Shown in pieces: positions 34,175-46,016 of a DNA stretch of 64,000 nucleotides. Both the position numbers and the translations under genes were made by a program. The notes beneath the pieces were generated by a model. That model searched no databases, was not told the DNA's origin, and saw nothing but the letters and a program-made list of their open reading frames with translations. The DNA is from Phytophthora sp. 'mugwort' (Eukaryota > Oomycota > Peronosporomycetes > Peronosporales > Peronosporaceae): NCBI GenBank assembly GCA_033558025.1, contig JAUCEF010000007.1, positions 6,696,001-6,760,000 of the forward strand, written 5' to 3'. Positions within the stretch are counted from its first letter, which is position 1; each line of letters opens with the position of its first letter.

Positions 34175-37100
34175 TTGGTTAATATTTTGAACTTAAGGTT
34201 TCCCCGCTTAAGCTCCGCAACAACGCCCAAGCTAGACCATACAACTGAGTTAGAGCAGAAGTCGCCGGCCGCGACTCAGGCGACGGCAGCAACGCCGTCG
34301 GCGGAAAGGTTCTCTAAGCCCAAGGATATCCACTGTCGCCGGTTTGACGGCAAGGAGGTGTATCCGGGTCTCGACGCGGGCGTTGAAGACTTCCTGAAAG
34401 AGGACGAGAGTGCCGTTCGAATGGAACGCCTCCTCAACAAAATCGACTTGTTCAAGCGAGCTCAAGGTGTCAGCACTCGGGACCTTCATGTCAGGACAAG
34501 CAAGCACAGTATATCATGCCTTCACTGGCAGCCGAGACGTCACCTACAAAGAACTGGTTGCCCACCTAAAGAAAGAATTTGGCTGCAGCCTCACTCAGTA
34601 TGATCTCGGAAAGCGCCTCGACACACAAGCGTGCCGGCAACATCGTGGACGCAATACATGACGTACCTGAAGTACATTGATCGGCTGATGGTTGGTGATA
34701 GATTCCAGTTGCTGCTCGAGACGGTCTGCATCAATGCGTTCCCCGAACTGAAGTCAACCCTCCATAGCATGGTTGATAAGACCAGTACAAACTACAAGAA
34801 GTAGTTGGTTAGGGTGATCGACTTTTTGATTCGCTCGCAAGGCGAAGGACGTCGTGCTGGCCAGACACGACAGGGTGGCCGCGGCGATAAAGCCAGATCG
34901 ACTCAGCAACAGCGCGGACAGCAGACTAGCAGCACGCCACCAAGACGATGAGTGGCCATCAGCGACGAAATCAGCACAAGCAGGCGCAGGTCAACAACAA
35001 TAAGCATCGACGGCCAACGAATTGGCAGCAATGCGCAGGACAAGCGCAAGCGAGAAAGCGATCTACTGCTGGGACTGTGGAAAAACTGGTCACAAGTCTC
35101 CTCAGTGTACCAAACCGAGGAAGAACCAGCAGCAAGCTGCGGTTCACCAAGCTCAACGTCAAGATCAAGAGTCCGGGATGATGAGGATGATGGTGGTGAC
35201 GAGAGTGCGGAGCTCTGGATGGTGACAGCATCTAGCCCTGAACCAAAGCCAACGACACCCAGCTGGCGGATCGATTCAGGATCATCCCACCACATGTGCC
35301 CTGATTTTACCGCACTGTTTGGTACATCTCCATCCAGCTTGACGATTAAAGTGTCAAACGGAGGAATACTGCACGCAAATGCGAAACCAGTTGTGTTCTT
35401 CTTGTGAACAAAGGTGACGTTCCCGAGCTGTGCTGCTTCACGAGGTGCGTTATGTCCCCTGTCTGGACTGAAATCTGCAATCAGCGACCAAACTGGGAGA
35501 ACACGGGATCACGACCACTTTCGGCTCATCGCAGTTCAAGCTGACTAACCAACGGGGGGGGGGGGGCATTGTTGCGATCGCTAAAAGAAAACGGAAGATG
35601 TGAATTCTGCGTGGAGCGACCGTGGATGCGGATGCAGGTGCAATGGGGATACCAAAGGCGACACTTCAGCACTGGCATGAGCGCCTCCGACATGTGAATT
35701 TCCAGGACCTGCTTCGGATGCACTCTAAGGGGTTGACCGAAGACATGGAGGTCGTGGCCAAGACGCTGCGGTTCTGCTTACCATGTGCAGAGGCTAAACA
35801 GACCAAATCGAAGCAGCCAACGACGGATACATCAACCTCGGCGCCTACCGATGAAGTTGGAGCAGTGCTGGCTGTCCGGACTTGAAGACTGAAATCATCC
35901 CTGATCGTAACGGGAACAAGCGCTTGCTTACAATTGTGGACTATGGATTCAGCTTTGATTGCGTGTACTTGCTCCAGAAGAAAGGCGAAGCCCCGAAGAA
36001 AATCATGACGTTCGTGCCCAAATTTGATCATCATTATGGCGTGACTGTGAAGATGATCAGGTCTGACGGGGGTGGGGCGTTCCAGGTCGCGAGTTCATGG
36101 CCTTCTGCGCACATCACGGCATTAAACAGCGGACGGCGCTTCCCGACACCTCCGCCTCCAACGCCAAGGTGATGCACGCGCATCGGACACTGATGAACTC
36201 TGGTCGCGCGATGTTATGGGCGTCTGGTCCCCCTGACCGCTACTGGGGCGACGCTGTCATGTCATCATGCATCCGTAATCGTTTGTGGACTAGAGATAGT
36301 GCAGGCAACAAGCTCCGTTGGACGTGCTCACAGGCAAGCCGCCCAAGGTGGGGCACATCCTCAAGTTCGGATCCACACGCACAACGCACTTGCGCACAAG
36401 AAAGCTGCATCGTCAAGCGACGAGCTGAGAAAGCTTTGAGCATCGGGATAAACGATGCCCAAAACGGCTATCGACTCTTTACTCCACGAACGAGGGAAAT
36501 CATGGCGAGAGCGGATGTGCGGAACGTTGACAAGTTGGATGTTAACGAGAAGGAAACTCCGGATGCACTGAACCAGCTACACTGTTAAAATGACATACCT
36601 ACGGCAAAACCGACAATCCCGCCAGATACCCAGCAAAGAGCAAGAGATCCCAGTTGGAGGCAGGTCCAAGCGGCGCATCAGCGTAGTTACGACGCGGAAC
36701 CGCGTTAGACAGGTTGGAAGCGCGGAATATACGAGTGACAGCGGTGAAGACGAGTATCGCGGAAACCCCATCAGCGCTGCGGTGTGTGTTTGGACCACGC
36801 AAGAAGTCAAGGCAGCATACCAATTTTCCACGCCGCAGGAATTGGTGGAAGAAGTTGCCGGAACGGAAGATATGGCGGCTATGATAACAGCTCACACAAC
36901 GACGAGGCTCCGCAGGCCTCCTGAGTGGTTCCAATGGAAAGCGGTAATTGAGAAAGAGTTGAAGGATCTGCGAGCGAACGAGACGTGGGAAGTGGTTAAG
37001 GTGCCGGCCGGGACGGATATGGTGTCGTCGAAATGGTGTTTTAGATAAAGTTTAATTCCCGTGTCGAACTGGAGCGGTTCAAGGTTCGCATGGTTGCTCG

Positions 37101-38620
37101 GGGTATTTCGCAGCGATATCGCGTCGATTTGAGGAGGCCTACTCGCCTGTGCTGAAGATCACAAGTTTGCGCTAATTTGTGGCATTGACGTCTCAGTGGA
37201 AACGTCGACTTCGTCAAGGTGACGTACCCAACGACTATGTATCGCTGGGTTTCGCCAGGAGCAAGCTTGATCCGTGCTTGTACACCCGTCGCCACAGTAG
37301 AAATTGGACTGTTTTATTGGGCTGTACGTCGGTGACGTGATCGTCGTAAGTGAAGATGACGCCGACGGCGATTGCGCCATGCATCATTGGAGCAGAAATT
37401 TGACATCAATGACATGGGCGACGCTGCCAAGTGCATGGGAATCTCATCGAGTATATGGAGGACGGCATTATCTTACACAAGCGTAACACCGTTGAGGAAT
37501 TGCTCAGCAGCATGAAGATGGCTTTTGCAAGGCAGTCCGCACTCCTTTGGATACCTCGAAGGGCCTCGATGGCGATGTGATCATGTGTTGAATATTGGGC
37601 ACGTGGCACAGAGGCTGCTTGAGTGATGAGTGGCAAAAGTCAAAGTAAGTTCATTATGCACGTTTGGCTACCTTCTTCCTGCGGCCTTATCTCTCTTATG
37701 TGTTTCTTCGTATGCAGGGCCCGTTACTGGCGACGACGCAACCACCGCGCCGAGATCGCATAAAACGGAAGGCGAGTGAAATCACCACCAGTATTCGGCC
37801 AACAACCGAGTCGAACACTCGGCTAATCGCCTAGTCGAGGGCTTCAACTAGCCGACGAGTCGAGAACTCAGCTTACCGCCGAGTCGGGAACTCGGCTGGA
37901 GAACACCACCTTCCGACATCATGGAGCAAAGCAGCCTGATGAGACGAGGAACTGGCTCGCTGCTGTTGATCTCAAACTGCACTCGCCCCATATTACTACA
38001 GCTGTGAACTACTTGGCGAGGTTTGTTTTCCGACCTCGAGCGAGGTCACTGGAAGGGTGTAAAGGGCGCGTTGCGCTACCTTCGCGGTACTTCCCCATTT
38101 GGGCTAATCTTTATGCTTGGCCAATGCGTCGGGCAAGTGGGTAGCGATGATCTACTCAGATGCTGACTGGGCTGGGGACACATCAGATACGAGTCGGTCT
38201 CTGGTGCTGTACTGAAGTTGAACGGTATTGTAATCGCGCGGGCCTATAAGAAGCACGCTTCAGTAGCACCCATCACGGGTGAAGCTGAGTACGTCGCTGT
38301 AGCTATGGCAATGAAGGACGGGGTGTGGGTGAGCAGCTTCTTGTCAAGATTGGACTCTGGACCAACGAAAAGTCAATCTTGCTTTAGACCGACAATTAAT
38401 CTGCATCAAGGCGATGGAGAACGAGGTTTCCAGTAACGGCAGCAAGCAGATCAATATCCGATTTCACTTTATTCGGGATGTGATCAAGCACGGTGATGCC
38501 GTACTGCCCAACTCAACAGCAGCTTGCCGACATCCTAACGAAGTAACTCCACCGCGTGGCCTTCGAGCGACTGCGAGATCAATTACTAGTGGTCCCGCTG
38601 AGTTTGCCTTTGGGAGAGGC
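34175..38620 (+). mobile_element. Copia element C, degenerate
   Basis: All Copia domains appear in order across many frames. Gag: FDGKEVYPGL (34340), YHAFTGSRDVTYKELVAHLK (34510-34570), zinc knuckle CWDCGKTGHKSPQC (35065-35106). Protease: WRIDSGSSHHMC (35262-35300). GAG-pre-integrase: HWHERLRHVNFQDLL with CLPCAEAKQT (35665-35810). Integrase: TIVDYG and MIRSDGGGAF (35930-36085); the region that should hold the catalytic Glu reads SNAKVMHAHRTLM. RT: KVRMVARG, and YVGD instead of YVDD (37327). RNase H: IYSDADWAG (38150), GEAEYVAVA (38277) and RFHFIRDV (38455). The element is inactive. Confidence 0.9.
37790..37910. repeat. Tandem quasi-palindromic repeats in Copia C
   Basis: About four copies of a 22-28 bp unit built on CGAGTCG...ACTCGGCT occur in a row. 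Each unit is itself close to palindromic (GAGTCG against ACTCGGC), so the array could fold into successive small hairpins. It interrupts the expected RT to RNase H continuity. A possible GT...AG pair precedes it (37647-37716), but an intron cannot be claimed. Confidence 0.6.
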
Positions 38621-38960
38621 TGTTGGAAATGACAAAGTGGTTTCGCTGCCTGACCCGGCCGCAACTGTCAGGCCCAACTCGAAGATATTAAAAAATTACA
38701 TTATTAAGATCTCCCCATTGGTGTAACGGCCTCGACGATGGAATTAAATGGCTCAGCACTGACGTCATCATCATGTTGGTGGAGGCGTCATGATGACTGG
38801 ATGGATGAGAAGTGTGACGTAGAGCTAGCTCGTGGTGATCGCCACGCCAGCAAACGAAGGAAGGAAGCAAGAAAATGGTGCGGCAGCGCAACGACGAGAG
38901 ACAGCTCACTGTATTTGCTACATGGAACGATGGAAGGTAGGTGATGATACCGTTCCTGCA
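38621..38960 (+). repeat. Probable 3' LTR of Copia C
   Basis: TGTTGGAAATGAC follows the purine tract TTTGGGAGAGGC at the end of the RNase H region, as expected for a Copia LTR start and similar to TGTTGGCGATCG in element A. The downstream limit is a guess because no 5' LTR is available. Confidence 0.45.
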
Positions 38961-39275
38961 TGCGAGGTCGCAAGATCACTATAGGTGAACAGCGGTCGCT
39001 GTAGTGTCATCGATAACGCGAACGATTTAAATGTTCACTTTCGCTTTAACTATCAACCCTACCTTCGCCAGCAGACAATTTCTCCACGGTTCCGAAATTT
39101 GCAGCACAGAAAGAGCATACAATTCCTTTACTTTGGTGATAAGCTGTCCAGTTTTCGCGAACTAGCCCATCCAAACTTCACGGAGGAAAAGGGCCCATAT
39201 CATTTCCTGTTTGAGGGTGTCACGACCATTTGGTTTGACCTGTACATAGCCGCGTCTTTAATATGGATTTTTTAT
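38961..39275. other. Unrecognised ORF region
   Basis: A 99-codon frame (38985-39284) has no motif I can name. The stretch sits between the Copia C LTR and a candidate inverted-repeat element. Confidence 0.25.
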
Positions 39276-40099
39276 GGCGGCTAAAGCTGTCAAACGTTTG
39301 GGGGGTCTATACCTCGGAAAATTTGCTAACGTGAACTCAGAGTCGGGTTTGCTAAACGTTTCTAAACTCCCGCAGTTTCGTGACTAAGTGTTTGTATACT
39401 ATACAAATTTCAAGTGAATGGATCTTTCAAAGCTGTTGATCGTGCTACAGTAGAAGTGCCACGAGCTCCGGCCGGCGGACTCTGCACCACAGCCTTTGCC
39501 GATTTGGGGGATCGACACCACCAGTCTGTCGCCGTGAACACCTCTACGGACTCCGACATTGTCCGCTGCCATTTAGTCGAGCACGGTCCACGCGCATGCG
39601 CAAGCAGCGGAGAACGTACAACCCTTTTGCTCGCGAAACACCAACACAACGTAGCACTTGGACGCTTCACAAATTCATAATATAACATTCTGTTGCTTAC
39701 ATACATCTTACCAGCTTGCGCGTTGATGTGTCGACGAATTTGTAGCTCTTACCAGGAAAAACCAGTAGGACGACACATACGAGTCAACCCGCTGACCAGT
39801 CCGTGCAGATCCGAGCTCTTGGTCTTCCTGGTTGGGCTGCGGTGCTGCTGTGTTTATTATTTTCCGATTCTCCGCATGTTGCTAGCACCCCTGGCCCAGC
39901 TGTCCGCCCGCCCCTGTTGTAGTTTGAGCTCATAGATGAAGCTTCACCACTGCACCTTCACACGAGCGCCGTGCTGTTCGCCGAGCGACCATCTCAAATT
40001 TAGGTGGGCCACGTCTAAACTTAACTGCTGGAGTTAAGGTTTTGTGTAAACTTCACAAGGTTTAGAGGTTTATGCGAAACGTTGACAGCTCTAATGGCG
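39276..40099. mobile_element. Candidate non-autonomous inverted-repeat element
   Basis: The left end GGCGGCTAAAGCTGTCAAAC and the right end in reverse (GCCATTAGAGCTGTCAACG) share about 16 of 20 bases, and TAAACGTTT-like phrases recur inside both ends. The span is about 824 bp with no transposase. The ORF on the minus strand (39410-39706) is unassigned. Target duplication was not identified. Confidence 0.4.
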
Positions 40100-40163
40100 A
40101 CACAAAATGTGTCCAGTCGGTCGCAGTGTTTATGTACATGACACTTGACTCTTTCATACCATA

Positions 40164-42040
40164 TAAATCGGATTGAGCGAGTCAGACGGACCGAGTGCGA
40201 CGCTCGAAAAAACCACAGATGCTTAGTAAAAAAGAGAACAACATGCACATAAACACAGAGATGGCACCCCTTTCGTATCAACATTGGATATAAGTGTTTT
40301 TATCTATAGCATGCACGACAGGAGCATCTACATCAGATACGCCTTGGACTCGAAACATACCGTCTTGGTCACGCGGCCCAAACGGAGTGATTCAGCCCTA
40401 ATAAAACCCCTCCTAATTGTTTTCTCAGAAACATTTCGCCACGCTTCACTTACGACCCGAGACAAAAGCGCTTGCCTTTCATCAGGAGTGCTTGGAAACG
40501 GTTCGATTCGTGGTATTCCTCGTAGCTGGCACTGTACAATACATCGTAACGGTCAGATGCGAATGCGGATGCACACAAATTATTATCACGTACCAGATGT
40601 GGTCCTTGAACGGCTTCATGACAGCGACATACATGGGCTGGCAAATGCCAGTGATGCCGGGCGGCACGAACTCGACTTGTGTGCAACTGCGTTCTTATAG
40701 TTCATGGCGAACTGTATCCATCTTAAGCACCTTCAAACTATCGAGAGTAAGGAGGCGACAGGAATCGACGCGTCGCTTCCAGATCTAACAGCAAATACCA
40801 AAATCTGTAAATATCTACAAAAAATATTTTCTCCACAGCAAATAACTTACTCTGTCAATCCACTCCATCATTACGGCTTCATCGCACCATGTTTTTTCTG
40901 CACCGTGTGCAGGACGTCGTCGGATCCGAATTGCGGGTTCCATACCTTGTGCGAGACTATTCCCCCTGGCACACCCGCAAAAACAATAAGCGGGGGCACT
41001 TTCTCACCCCTCGCAGATTCAAAAACACAGAGGCCCGAAACCCATCGATTTCGCCACCTAAACATTAATAGCAAATAGCGATTAGTGTTATCCCGATAAA
41101 TAAAATACGTTAGTATGTTTACCTTGAACCGCATCAATGGTTGGGTTGCCGACGAAGTCTACAGTGGTTTTACCCACCATATCGATTAACACAGCCGTTT
41201 GATCCATGTTGAAAACGGAAGCCAACTTGTCCGGCCCACTCTCTCCAGACAGAATGCCATTTTCTTCAATCGTGTGTCGAATAGACTTGACTGCGTAAAA
41301 ACCATCAGCAAGTCGCTAATAAATACGCTTATTAGTTTATAAACACAACTCGTACGATATCATCAACCATACCTCCATGTCCGAACGCTTTTTCTGCCTT
41401 TGCGGGTAATCCGCCTAACCGAGAGACGATTGCGCTACAAACCTAAGAAAAGACACGTTGCCGCCTCGTTCTTCTTTTGATTTGTGGGGGTTTAAGCGCG
41501 CAAGGATAATTATCAAACAACGCATAGAACACAAAGAAAGCGATTTTTTGCATTTCAATGATACAATCCAGCAGTCTAGAATGTGGTTAGTAAAACAAAA
41601 ATCATTAATAGAATTGATTGTTGTAAAATCACTGCTTTTTGAGGCCCGGGTTGCGTGCATACATCGCAGCTCGCTTTGCTGAGGGATCGTAGAACTTGTT
41701 TGGTGCCTCCTTGGCAGCTGTTTGGATCGTGTTAGTTTGCTTTTTCCACCGATAATATGTGGAGCGGTGCACGCGAGCTGCAGCCGCGGCAGCTACAACA
41801 ATTACGCCCGCCTGTGCCTGCAGGGCATTGAGTTTTGTGTTGTTCGTGTTCTTGGGACGCCGTGGCATTACACCAAAAGCCCGCCTGAAATGCGCGCGGA
41901 GGGAGGGATCAAAGCGAAGGGTGCTGGAGTTGACGAGCGCCACACCTACAATACTTTTTACGACGTAAATATTCGGTTTGGATTTGCACATTTTGCACAG
42001 GAACCGAAGTTTTTACCACTGTCTCACTCAATCCGATTTA
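40164..42040 (-). mobile_element. pogo-like DNA transposon with TA target duplication
   Basis: The ends are TAAATCGGATTGAGCGAG on the left and, read in reverse, TAAATCGGATTGAGTGAG on the right, each preceded by TA (40162-40163 and 42041-42042). TA duplication is the rule for Tc1/mariner/pogo elements. The 1877-bp element encodes a transposase on the minus strand with a helix-turn-helix N-terminus and a DDE_1 core, so the boundaries and the coding content agree. Confidence 0.85.
40450..41880 (-). pseudogene. pogo-like transposase (DDE_1), multi-exon, probably inactive
   Basis: The N-terminus at 41867 reads MPRRPKNTNNTKLNALQAQ, then ARVHRSTYYRWKKQ, a psq-type helix-turn-helix. The core includes LASVFNMDQTAVLIDMVGKT (about 41235-41176; first Asp), then a GT-AG intron (GTAAACAT...TGTTTAG, about 41130-41066), then GEKVPPLIVFAGVPGG (41000-40950), LLTLDSLKVLK (about 40750; second Asp) and FVPPGITGICQPMYVAVMKP (about 40665-40605). 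In the last motif the third catalytic Asp is replaced by Tyr. An in-frame stop also occurs near 40705. Other exon joins were not resolved. Confidence 0.75.
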
Positions 42041-42189
42041 TACGGTAATGTGACCCGTTCCATGTCCCACACGAATGCCAGTTGGTTCACGGCATCTGCG
42101 GTGTCCATGTTGCGCGCCGATGGCCGCCGTTATTCTCGCTATGCTCAACTTCATTCTAAACAATGTGTACGAACCACCGCGTGCTCCTA

Positions 42190-42640
42190 CCTAGTCTTCT
42201 ACACTGTTATAAACACCGATCACTACAAGTGCAACGTCGGTAACGTCGAGGGGAAGCAGCTATCGAAAACTGGATACCCTAATCACTTTAACCGTTTCGC
42301 AGAACATATACCCGAGGTTCATGGAGGAGTACGAGGAGTTCACCCGCCACAAGAGGACGCTTCTGGGGGTGTTCGTCGTTGTCGACGCCGACACAAATGG
42401 GTGTGGAGCGCAACCTCCCTCTCTGTGAGGTCGAGGACCCACTGATGCGCAAGCTCATTAAGATGCGGTCAATGAAAACCGTGAAGACTTGCATGTGCTG
42501 TGTCCATCAGCGCATGAGGAGCGCGGTTATGACGTGATGGGCCCACTCTTTGGATTGAAGTTTAGTGGCTGGGCCGCCGGAACAAGCCACTGAGTTGCGG
42601 TCATTGTGGGGTACCAGTTGGTGACGACAAACGTGAGCGT
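42190..42640 (+). pseudogene. hAT-type transposase fragment with BED zinc finger
   Basis: A plus frame reads INTDHYKCNV then GKQLSKTGYPNHFNRF (42210-42300), matching the BED-type finger at the start of oomycete hAT transposases, though the second Cys of the usual CNVCG is displaced. Later frames give VEDPLMRKLIKMRSMKTVK (42431-42490) and FGLKFSGWAAGTSH (42550-42590), matching VEDPL.RKY and F.LVFDGW...TH of the family; the Asp before GW is Ser. Only fragments remain. Confidence 0.55.
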
Positions 42641-44389
42641 CTCACTGGAATCTCCTGCGTTATGTTTTGCATTGAGGTACATTAATGCCACTTAGCTTTT
42701 CCTAACGCCACTTAATCCTATACCCGTCGATTGCCATTGCTGCAGCTGTCCGTTTTTGTGACCCTCATCGTGGTAAACACAGGGTAGGAACCGCTCGACG
42801 GTTACGCCGTGTCAGGCACGAGCTCCGAAAAGTCCTCCTTCACGTGTTTCGTGGGCCAATGTAGCACATCCTGTTTTGGTGATGTCCGCTATCGACGTCC
42901 ATTTCTTCTTGCCGAGTCCCGGTGTGGAGATCGTAGATATAGGATCCACGCAAAATGGAGGAGACTACGCCAAAACTAAGACCTGATTCGGACGAAGATT
43001 CCCCTGTCTTCACCATGTCCCCGGTCAGGCAACCTTGTTCAAGTCTGACGTCATCCGCAACCTTCAACCATCGTCATCCATCTTCAACTGCCGGATCCAC
43101 ATCAGGTCGGTGTGACGGATCTCAAAACCGTTTTTGGATGTGCAAGACCTCATTTAGGGATCAGACCAAATGCTACAAGGGTCCAATGTTTTCGCCTCGT
43201 ACGTGGGCTGCTGGATCTGCGCGTGAAGCAGCTGCGATCGGTCAGCGGCCGAACCAGCCGAAATGAATCCATAGTTGCAACACCCAACACCCCGCTGTTG
43301 CGATTTGATGGAGAAATGTCATCATTCGTGGCGAGCACCCAGGGTCCAAGATTGCGTTGTTGCATTATCAAAGGGGGGCGACGCTGTGTCGTTCGGTAGG
43401 TCGCGCCGTCCGACGGGCTAAACACCAGGCTGGAATCTCTCTAGACGGTGTCAGCAGATGGTCAGCCTCCGAGTACCCGAAGCCGTGCTCCAAGGTCACA
43501 AATTGCACGCTCCAATCTCGCTAACCTATCGCGGGTGAACTTCGCAGGATTTAGTATCAGTTATCGCAATTCTACACCAGCCCGAACAACTTGGATCGTG
43601 TACAGTAAGGCTCGTCAGGAACAGGAGCATATGAATACGGATTGGGACACTCCATTCAGCTAGGGATGAATACCTGAGTGGCCGAAGTTTGTTAAAACCG
43701 TTTGAGGATGTACACAAATGTACCAGCTACTCTGCGCGAAAATCGACGACCTCGAAACGGAACACGACTCCGTGGTGGCAGCATCCGGGTAACATGACCT
43801 CTCTGGGGGTCGGAATAATGGCCTCAGCATTGTGACTCGTTTGTGGCTCACAGCTCGAGGTCCGCCCGCTTTGGTAGTACATGTACCAACTTTATACTGT
43901 TGATGTGGTTGCTGCTGCCGTGAAAAGGTTTGGCCTGACATTTTATCTAAAAGCGCAATATGATCCGTCGCGTGTTTTTATTTCGGAAACAGGGCGTGGA
44001 AAATACCATATTGTAATATTAAGTTTGAGAGAAATTATATGAGAATTTACCACGAGCACCTCATACTCGAGCACTTTTGCTCAACCTTGTTTTATTTAAT
44101 AAAACGTTTTCATGGAAATGACTCCAAACGTCTTCAACATGTAACCTCCACATATCCTGATTACACCGTGCTACAATTAAACCTAGCGCATCGTGATCTT
44201 GCAAGCCAGTGCGATCTGCACGAATCGCCACATTTGTGTCGGGAGGTTGTGAAGAGCCACTAGCCTCATTTAGCACAGATCCCGAAGACGATGAGCAGAC
44301 CAACGATGGCGGAAAATAACATCTCTGCAGCAGCCGATTGGTGCCAGCGTGTCATGGACCAATGAGGTTGTATCATTTCGCCGTTTCAT
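42641..44389. other. Decayed sequence, possibly the rest of the hAT element
   Basis: Short frames on both strands (for example 42955-43266 and 43112-43399) carry no motif I can place. Position suggests hAT remnants, but this is not supported by sequence. Confidence 0.25.
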
Positions 44390-44760
44390 TTTCAATTCGT
44401 CAAAGAGAAGCTTGTGCCCTCCGGCACCGGTAGAAATCAATGCGTGCGATCGTCACGGAAAATACTAGCGGGATATTCCCAAGGCCGCTTCGATGCTATT
44501 CTCTGCTCGAAGCCTAACTGCGGTCTGGAAGACTACTGCTATAATAGCGTATACGAGTTCGGAGGAATAGAGCTCATACGCTGCGATTTCCCATAGGAGC
44601 GCAGGCTACCGAATTTCGTCCCATTTGAAGCTGGTATGGTAGCGTACGTATGATACGCAATATCGAACAAGACGAAGAGGCGCCAGAGTGCATGCTGGCG
44701 CTTCAGATACCGTACGGCGAGTACGTCAAGGACCAAAGCAATAATCGTCAATAATTACGC
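44390..44760 (+). pseudogene. Possible MULE-3 N-terminal fragment
   Basis: The frame at 44391-44596 reads QFVKEKLVPSGTGRNQCVR, then GRFDAILCSKPNCGLEDY, with paired Cys resembling the zinc-finger-like N-terminus of some MULE transposases. It is separated by about 1.3 kb from the catalytic part, so the link is tentative. Confidence 0.3.
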
Positions 44761-45995
44761 GAAGGGGCGTGGTTACGACGAGGACTGTCTGTAGCTGTTG
44801 TCGTCGAAGCACCGACTGTCAAATCGATCATTTCTGTCGTCGCCATTGTAATTATTCGATACTGAGAATGTATAGACCATCTCTGACGACATGCGGACGG
44901 TGAATTCTTCCTTGTGTTGTTCTGTCTGGGGAGGTGAGTCGGTGTGTCGCGGGTGCGGCTTTATCAGCGTCAGACGCTGTGCGCTTTGGATGCAGCCCCC
45001 AAGCTTGACGGTGCATCACTACCTTAAGGCCAAGGTGCTGCGGCGCTTCATCAGCAGAACCAAGCCACGACTCACCTACGCGCATAAGATACAGGTGAAA
45101 GTAAAATGGATTGAGTACATGTAGCGACATCTTGATTGAGCGCGTGCCAGACGCATCCCCCCCCTTCCGGGCATCGCCTGTGGCTTTACCAATGCTGATG
45201 TGAGGCTCCCTACCTCTGGTTATCCTGGTTCGTATCGAACTACATAGCCATCCTAGAACCTTCAATATTATCTACCATACATTACTACTACACCAGTCCA
45301 CGACTTTCACTCCTCCTCGACAGAGCATAACCGGCACCGTAAAAATCTGACGAGCACAGCAGGTATTAGTTTTCGCAGCAAGCATGGTACTAGCACAAAA
45401 TAATTCAAGAGAGCACAACAATACAGGGGAAAGCACACATCACAAACGATATACACATCAAAATCCATATACACACTCTAAAAGATGCCCTGCAGACCAT
45501 TGAATCACTCTACGTTTTTTTATCAAGCCCCAACCCCCCTCGCTCCTCCCCGCCCCCAAGTCTGCCCTCCATGCCCCGCACGCACGCTTGGAAGTTGCTC
45601 GCCTTCAACTTGGCCGAAGATGGCGCTGACTTGTTCTTGCAAACAATGAAAACGAACACGGCTTCGAAAAGCCAGTTTATGCCTTGCACCTCGTATGCAT
45701 CTGGGCCCCCCACACTCCATGCGCTACCGACTACTGTCCTGTGCGTGCACGCAAAAAACGGTGGCTTAGTTTGCAGCTTGTCCCTGACACGGGAAGATGG
45801 TCACCTGTCTCGCATCAAACACGGTATCGCTCAATGAGCTAGGAGTTCATTTTGCTGTAGTTAAACCTCACAAGCAATTTATAATATCGCGCATCCAGCG
45901 CGGGTTTATCCAAGAGATGACCTCAGGCCTCTCCCTATCCTCTACGCAATGACACGAAAGTTTGACAATACCTTACAAGAACTTCCAGAGCTACG
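44761..45995. other. Region without a recognised gene
   Basis: Short frames only (44891-45124 plus; 44852-45265 minus; 45510-45720 minus), none with a known motif. AT-rich simple sequence occurs around 45360-45480. Confidence 0.35.
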
Positions 45996-46016
45996 GAAAT
46001 TTAGAACACGTTTAAC

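Noticed and set aside
37647..37716. Spliceosomal intron within Copia C
   Set aside because: GT and AG ends are present, but the surrounding frames are broken and a Copia polyprotein is not expected to be spliced there.
40284..40788. Plus-strand frames of 123-138 codons
   Set aside because: Antisense to the pogo-like transposase, whose motifs read on the minus strand.
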